Positions 60,393 to 64,000 of a stretch of 64,000 bases of DNA are shown here, piece by piece; the stretch's first letter is position 1; each line of letters opens with the position of its first letter. The stretch comes from Agarilytica sp045430285 (lineage in GTDB: Bacteria > Pseudomonadota > Gammaproteobacteria > Pseudomonadales > Cellvibrionaceae). The DNA is taken from the NCBI GenBank assembly GCA_045430285.1, contig JAILXV010000002.1, positions 698,380 to 762,379 on the forward strand. The letters run 5' to 3'. Both the position numbers and the translations under genes were made by a program. The notes beneath the pieces are model-generated. The model was not told the origin of the DNA. It worked only from the letters and a program-made list of their open reading frames with translations, and searched no databases.

Positions 60393-61010
60393 TTAAGCAG
60401 GTAACATTGAGCGCAATGCCAAGCGTATCAGCTCTTCACTTCGGGTAATATCTTCAGACACTACAGCAGCAACCGCTTTTGCGGCCTCTGTTGGCTTATA
60501 ACCCAACGCGACCAGGGCGCTCTCCGCCTCGGCGATAAGGGAGTTCTGCGTTGTTGGGGTAGCTTCGACGCGAATTAGCTCACCTTCGGCACCTGCTTGT
60601 GGCACCAGCCAATCTTTGAGTTTATCCCTCATTTCTACAATAAGGCGCTCCGCTGTTTTCTTTCCAACACCTGGCACCTTTACCAGCGCCGCAACATTGT
60701 CATCCATAACGCATTGAACAAAATCATTGGACTCCATCGACATAATACCCACCGCCATCTTTGGTCCAACGCCGCTTACCTTAATAAGCAGACGAAATAG
60801 TTGGCGATCACGAACGTTGATAAACCCGAATAACTGCTGGGACGTCTCGCTCACGGAGAAGTGCGTGTGGAGAACAACGGAACCACCAATCTCGGGCAAT
60901 AGATAAAAGGTCGTCATAGGGGCCTGTAATTCATAGCCCACACCTTGAATATCCAGTAACAAATGTGGCGCCTGCTTTTCTACAATAGTGCCACTCAATC
61001 GACCAATCAT
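60393..61010 (-). CDS. ruvA: Holliday junction DNA helicase subunit RuvA, 205 aa
   Basis: Binds four-way junctions and recruits RuvB. Seen: the N-terminal OB fold (MIGRLSGTIVEKQAPHLLLD), helix-hairpin-helix motifs LIKVSGVGPKMA and LVKVPGVGKKTAERL, and the C-terminal RuvB-binding domain from ~155. Confidence 0.98.
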   Translation of the reverse strand: MIGRLSGTIVEKQAPHLLLDIQGVGYELQAPMTTFYLLPEIGGSVVLHTHFSVSETSQQLFGFINVRDRQLFRLLIKVSGVGPKMAVGIMSMESNDFVQCVMDDNVAALVKVPGVGKKTAERLIVEMRDKLKDWLVPQAGAEGELIRVEATPTTQNSLIAEAESALVALGYKPTEAAKAVAAVVSEDITRSEELIRLALRSMLPA

Positions 61011-61031
61011 AACGAGTATTCCAACTTATAT

Positions 61032-61553
61032 TTATATGACGCGCCCACGACGAAAACCCTTTGAGCCCGCCATGCGAATCATATGCTGCTGTGTGTTTAT
61101 GTGGCATAGCGCCACGGCCAAGGCATCTGCAGCATCTTCCTGAGGTGATTTAGCCAGTTTCAAAAGGCTCATTACCATATGCTGTACCTGCGACTTGTCT
61201 GCTGCACCCGTCCCCACCACAGACTGCTTTACCTTTCGTGCCTCATACTCCGCTACCGGTAAATCGTGATTTACTGCAGCAACAATCGCTGCACCACGAG
61301 CCTGCCCAAGCTTTAATGCCGAACCCGCACTTTTCGCCATAAAGACTTGTTCGATCGCAAACTCTTGAGGCTGGTGTAGCTCGATGATTTCAGAGACGGA
61401 ATCAAAAATAACCTTAAGGCGTTCAGGTAAGCTAAGCTTTTCATCTATTCGAATAACGCCGCTTGCAAGATAGGTATACCCCGAAGACGAGGTGTTTATA
61501 AGCCCGTATCCCGTCTTGCGCGAGCCTGGATCAATACCTAAGACGATGGGCAT
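61032..61553 (-). CDS. ruvC: Crossover junction endodeoxyribonuclease RuvC, 173 aa
   Basis: Resolves Holliday junctions. The acidic catalytic residues are visible in LGIDPGSRKTGYG, FAIEQVFMAKSAGSALKLGQARG and the C-terminal EDAADALAVALCH. First gene of the ruvC-ruvA-ruvB set; 113 nt separate it from the upstream M48-like gene. Confidence 0.98.
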   Translation of the reverse strand: MPIVLGIDPGSRKTGYGLINTSSSGYTYLASGVIRIDEKLSLPERLKVIFDSVSEIIELHQPQEFAIEQVFMAKSAGSALKLGQARGAAIVAAVNHDLPVAEYEARKVKQSVVGTGAADKSQVQHMVMSLLKLAKSPQEDAADALAVALCHINTQQHMIRMAGSKGFRRGRVI

Positions 61554-61666
61554 ATATATGGTTATTTATTCAGTAGAATTTTTCGTAGTCTTCCAGGAGA
61601 CCTCAGAATAGTCAAGTGCCATCTATGATTCCTATGGCTCCATTAGCAATGGTGTAACGAACCTCA

Positions 61667-63760
61667 CTAAGGCTCTCGACTTACATTAGCCACCACGACG
61701 GACTCAATATCTTGCTTGCGTTCGACCATTTCCACGAATTGCGCCAGCTTTGCACTGATAGCAACGTTAAACGCATCATAATAACGAACTAACTCAAAAA
61801 ATCGGTCAGCCACTTCACGCTCATAATCTTCGCCATTCAGCGTATCCAAATCCAAACGCCCAGTATGTACATTAATTTGACCTTGCAAAAGATTCTCGGG
61901 TATTCGCACCAAGATCTTTTCCATATCCTCAACTACCTTCAAAACCATCCGAGTCAAACGAGAAATGGTTTTTTGGTGAAAGTCATCTCCCTCGGCGCGA
62001 CGTGCGATTAACTTTTCCAATGTTGAGCATTTGGTTTTTGATTCGGAGATAGAATCTTGCAAACCACTCAAAGCCGACAATATCTTGATTAGTTGCTCTG
62101 CACTACCATAAGCTTTGCTTTGCTTTCCAAGTGCGACTGCGGCAGCAACACGCACACCGTATGACTTTCGATATTGAGACTTTTTGCCCGAAAATTTACG
62201 ATCAAACTCTTTTACGTTAAATTTTAACTCATCCACTTCATCAGCATTGGGGCGTTTTTTACTGCCGTCTTTTATTAGCCACTGAGCAACATGTAATCGC
62301 GCAATTTGTTTCTCATAATCGTCTAGCAACTCCATGTATTTTGTAAGATCTGGAAGGTTGTGACGAATGGTTAACACAAGCTTATTTAAAAACGGAACAA
62401 TATTTTCTTCTGGTAACGACGAAAACTTGTCTACCTGCGGAAATTCCCACACAATATCCCGACGAAACAATCCACTCGAAAACCGTTTAAGTATTGCCTC
62501 TTCTTTAGGTAACAGAATCGCCGGCTTTCGCTCATCAACCTCTGATTTAACGGAGTTTTTGCTCGCTTCGACCCCACTTTGAGTGTACAGCAAGGCAGAT
62601 AACGATTTCCCCATCGCTTCAACATCAACAAATAAGTCTTCTAAGCGCCTAGAGAAATTAAACTTAGCAGAAATCTGCGTCTTTTTAACTCTACGTGTAC
62701 GGGCATTCGGAGGCGGCAAAAAATACCAACTATTAAAACTTTCGGCTGGGACCATTTCGATAAATTGGTCCGTTTGTGTAGGGTTTTTCTTGTAGTTGGA
62801 TAGCATTAGGTCTGTGATATTCTCGGGCACATGATCACCCGAAAGAGATTTTTCAATTGCAAAATGAAACGCTTGATCAATCCGTACTAAGTGTTTTAGC
62901 AAATGATCAAACTCGTCACTACCGAGTACATTTGACTGAATGAGATCCGCATTATATTCAGACTCGGAAATACTGTTTTTCGCTACTAAATCTGCGAAGT
63001 TGAATAGGATTTGAAATAGACCATTCACCAAGCCTGCAGACAACAAGAACACAAAGGCTAGGGCACTGTATAATTTATTCTCCCCAACCTTACCCTGAAC
63101 TCGGCAAAACCAAATATCATCTCCATTTGAGATCCGATAAAACCACTCATATATCGCACGAATAGCAAAGTCGGCCGCTTTGGATTTTCTATATGAGTAA
63201 CGGCCTAGCTCGTGAGCCAAAAGGGAACAGAATTCAGAGGCCGAAAGCGTAGGAATAAGCGGCAATCCTATTTCCAACGCGAGGCTTTTATTTTTAAAAG
63301 CAAACATATTGCTGTAGCCCGCGGAAACAACCACCGAGTTTCTAACTACTATTTCGTCAACAGGATCAGTCTGGAGTTTTTTAGCGAGATAATTCGTAAA
63401 AACGTAAATACTACTTTGAATCTGAGGATCTAAAGCAAGACGTTGCCCATACTCTCGTCCCGACAAGAATGGACGTAATAGGCTAACCAAAAGACTGGCG
63501 AAGACAAAAAGCAAAAGCAGGTAAACGAAAATGGAAAATGAGGAGCTTTCCTCACCGAAAAAAGGAAAAAAATGAATAAGTCCAATAGCACCGTAATAAA
63601 AGAAACATAATACAAGTAAACAATATGCGAATACTGGCACAATAAGAGCACCAACTATCGCAAACAGCCGTAGATGGTAAGCTTTCGGATAAGAAGGCTG
63701 AACAAGTTCGTCAGTAAACGTTGACGCTAACTCGTCTTCAAGTGGCTCTTGCTCATTCAC
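61667..63760 (-). CDS. Large M48-like membrane protein with degenerate zinc motif, 697 aa
   Basis: Resembles the ~700-residue M48 peptidase-like membrane proteins. The N-terminal half has hydrophobic spans (~28-62, ~74-95, ~230-258). Between them lies LLAHELGRYSYR, in the place of the HExxH zinc site; the second His is Arg187 (CGT). The third ligand region ESEYNAD still has its Glu. The C-terminal half is soluble and rich in charged helices. Loss of a zinc ligand suggests that it is no longer an active protease. GTG start at 63760 with GGAG 12 nt upstream. It precedes ruvC on the same strand but the gap suggests separate transcription. Function unknown. Confidence 0.75.
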   Translation of the reverse strand: MNEQEPLEDELASTFTDELVQPSYPKAYHLRLFAIVGALIVPVFAYCLLVLCFFYYGAIGLIHFFPFFGEESSSFSIFVYLLLLFVFASLLVSLLRPFLSGREYGQRLALDPQIQSSIYVFTNYLAKKLQTDPVDEIVVRNSVVVSAGYSNMFAFKNKSLALEIGLPLIPTLSASEFCSLLAHELGRYSYRKSKAADFAIRAIYEWFYRISNGDDIWFCRVQGKVGENKLYSALAFVFLLSAGLVNGLFQILFNFADLVAKNSISESEYNADLIQSNVLGSDEFDHLLKHLVRIDQAFHFAIEKSLSGDHVPENITDLMLSNYKKNPTQTDQFIEMVPAESFNSWYFLPPPNARTRRVKKTQISAKFNFSRRLEDLFVDVEAMGKSLSALLYTQSGVEASKNSVKSEVDERKPAILLPKEEAILKRFSSGLFRRDIVWEFPQVDKFSSLPEENIVPFLNKLVLTIRHNLPDLTKYMELLDDYEKQIARLHVAQWLIKDGSKKRPNADEVDELKFNVKEFDRKFSGKKSQYRKSYGVRVAAAVALGKQSKAYGSAEQLIKILSALSGLQDSISESKTKCSTLEKLIARRAEGDDFHQKTISRLTRMVLKVVEDMEKILVRIPENLLQGQINVHTGRLDLDTLNGEDYEREVADRFFELVRYYDAFNVAISAKLAQFVEMVERKQDIESVVVANVSREP

Positions 63761-63955
63761 AGATCTGTTTCGCTCCGACCTTTCGACACTTAAAGGATGA
63801 ATTTGGCACAGGTAACAGCCTGAGCTGTTGGTGGACCATCTCCCCTAACTTTAGCACGATTGAATGAGGGCACCCAAAGTCGCGAGGTAAAAGGGTATCC
63901 CCAGAAAAACAGCAAATACGATCTTGCCCAACAATCCTCGGGCGCCTTCGACTTC

Positions 63956-63979
63956 CAAAACGGCATCCCCGCCGTTTTG
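63956..63979. terminator. Terminator-like inverted repeat near the right edge
   Basis: CAAAACGGC-ATCCCC-GCCGTTTTG, a perfect 9-bp stem with a 6-base loop. The stem carries its own A and T runs, so it could end transcription from either side. It lies upstream of the M48-like gene and probably ends the gene beyond the right edge. From 63761 to 63955 I see no convincing gene. Confidence 0.55.
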
Positions 63980-64000
63980 TCACATGAATATGAGTCAGTA

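Noticed and set aside
63851..63979. Small minus-strand frame of 42 codons with a hydrophobic end (GKIVFAVFLGIPFYLATLG)
   Set aside because: It looks like the tail of a membrane protein but has no ATG and begins inside a terminator-like repeat; another frame is also open. Evidence too thin.
1..64000. CRISPR arrays, insertion sequences, integrases or att sites
   Set aside because: I saw no regularly spaced repeats, transposase frames or tRNA-bounded direct repeats. The repeated tRNA-Lys genes are simply two tRNA copies.

Overview
The window reads as the chromosome of a Gram-negative gammaproteobacterium. The right half holds a conserved housekeeping block (ruvC-ruvA-ruvB-ybgC-tolQ-tolR-tolA-tolB-pal-cpoB-queE-queC-tRNA-Lys x2-nadA-leuA-psi-like gene-rimI) in the order usual for Pseudomonas/Cellvibrio-like lineages. 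A marine Cellvibrionaceae-type bacterium (Saccharophagus or Teredinibacter relatives) is my best guess, from gene order, moderate GC and the large trans-AT polyketide locus; it is an inference. Almost every gene is on the minus strand, so transcription runs from right to left. The one clear exception is a small GFA-family gene at about 45.2 kb.

The left two thirds (1 to about 44.8 kb) is part of a trans-acyltransferase (trans-AT) modular polyketide synthase operon: a discrete malonyl acyltransferase, a discrete PfaD-type enoyl reductase, then PKS1 (6911 aa), PKS2 (6623 aa) and the first 526 codons of PKS3, which runs off the left edge. No module has an integrated AT. PKS1 is AR-GNAT-ACP (loading) / KS-DH-KR-ACP / KS-DH-KR-MT-ACP / KS-DH-KR-MT-ACP-ACP / KS. 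PKS2 is DH-KR-MT-ACP-ACP / KS-KR-ACP / KS-DH-KR-ACP / KS-KR-ACP / KS-DH-ACP. PKS3 opens with a KR. Modules 4 and 8 are therefore split between proteins, with helical docking segments at the ends. If colinear, the nascent chain is an acetyl starter, one plain enoyl unit, three successive alpha-methylated units and then alternating beta-hydroxy and ene units. The enoyl reductase may saturate some of these. No thioesterase, HMG-synthase cassette or oxygenase is in the window, so the end of the pathway lies beyond the left edge. I cannot name the product.

Between the PKS operon and the core genes lie an EntD-type phosphopantetheinyl transferase (to activate the carrier proteins), a MATE efflux pump (possible product export) and the GFA-family gene. 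The AT gene and the GFA gene diverge from a short AT-rich region in which two sigma70-like promoters overlap back to back.

The core half gives DNA repair (ruvCAB), the Tol-Pal envelope system, two queuosine-pathway enzymes (QueE, QueC), NAD synthesis (NadA), leucine synthesis (LeuA, with a candidate leucine-rich leader peptide and attenuator), RimI with a psi-like neighbour, two identical tRNA-Lys genes, and a large M48-like membrane protein whose zinc motif is degenerate (HELGR).
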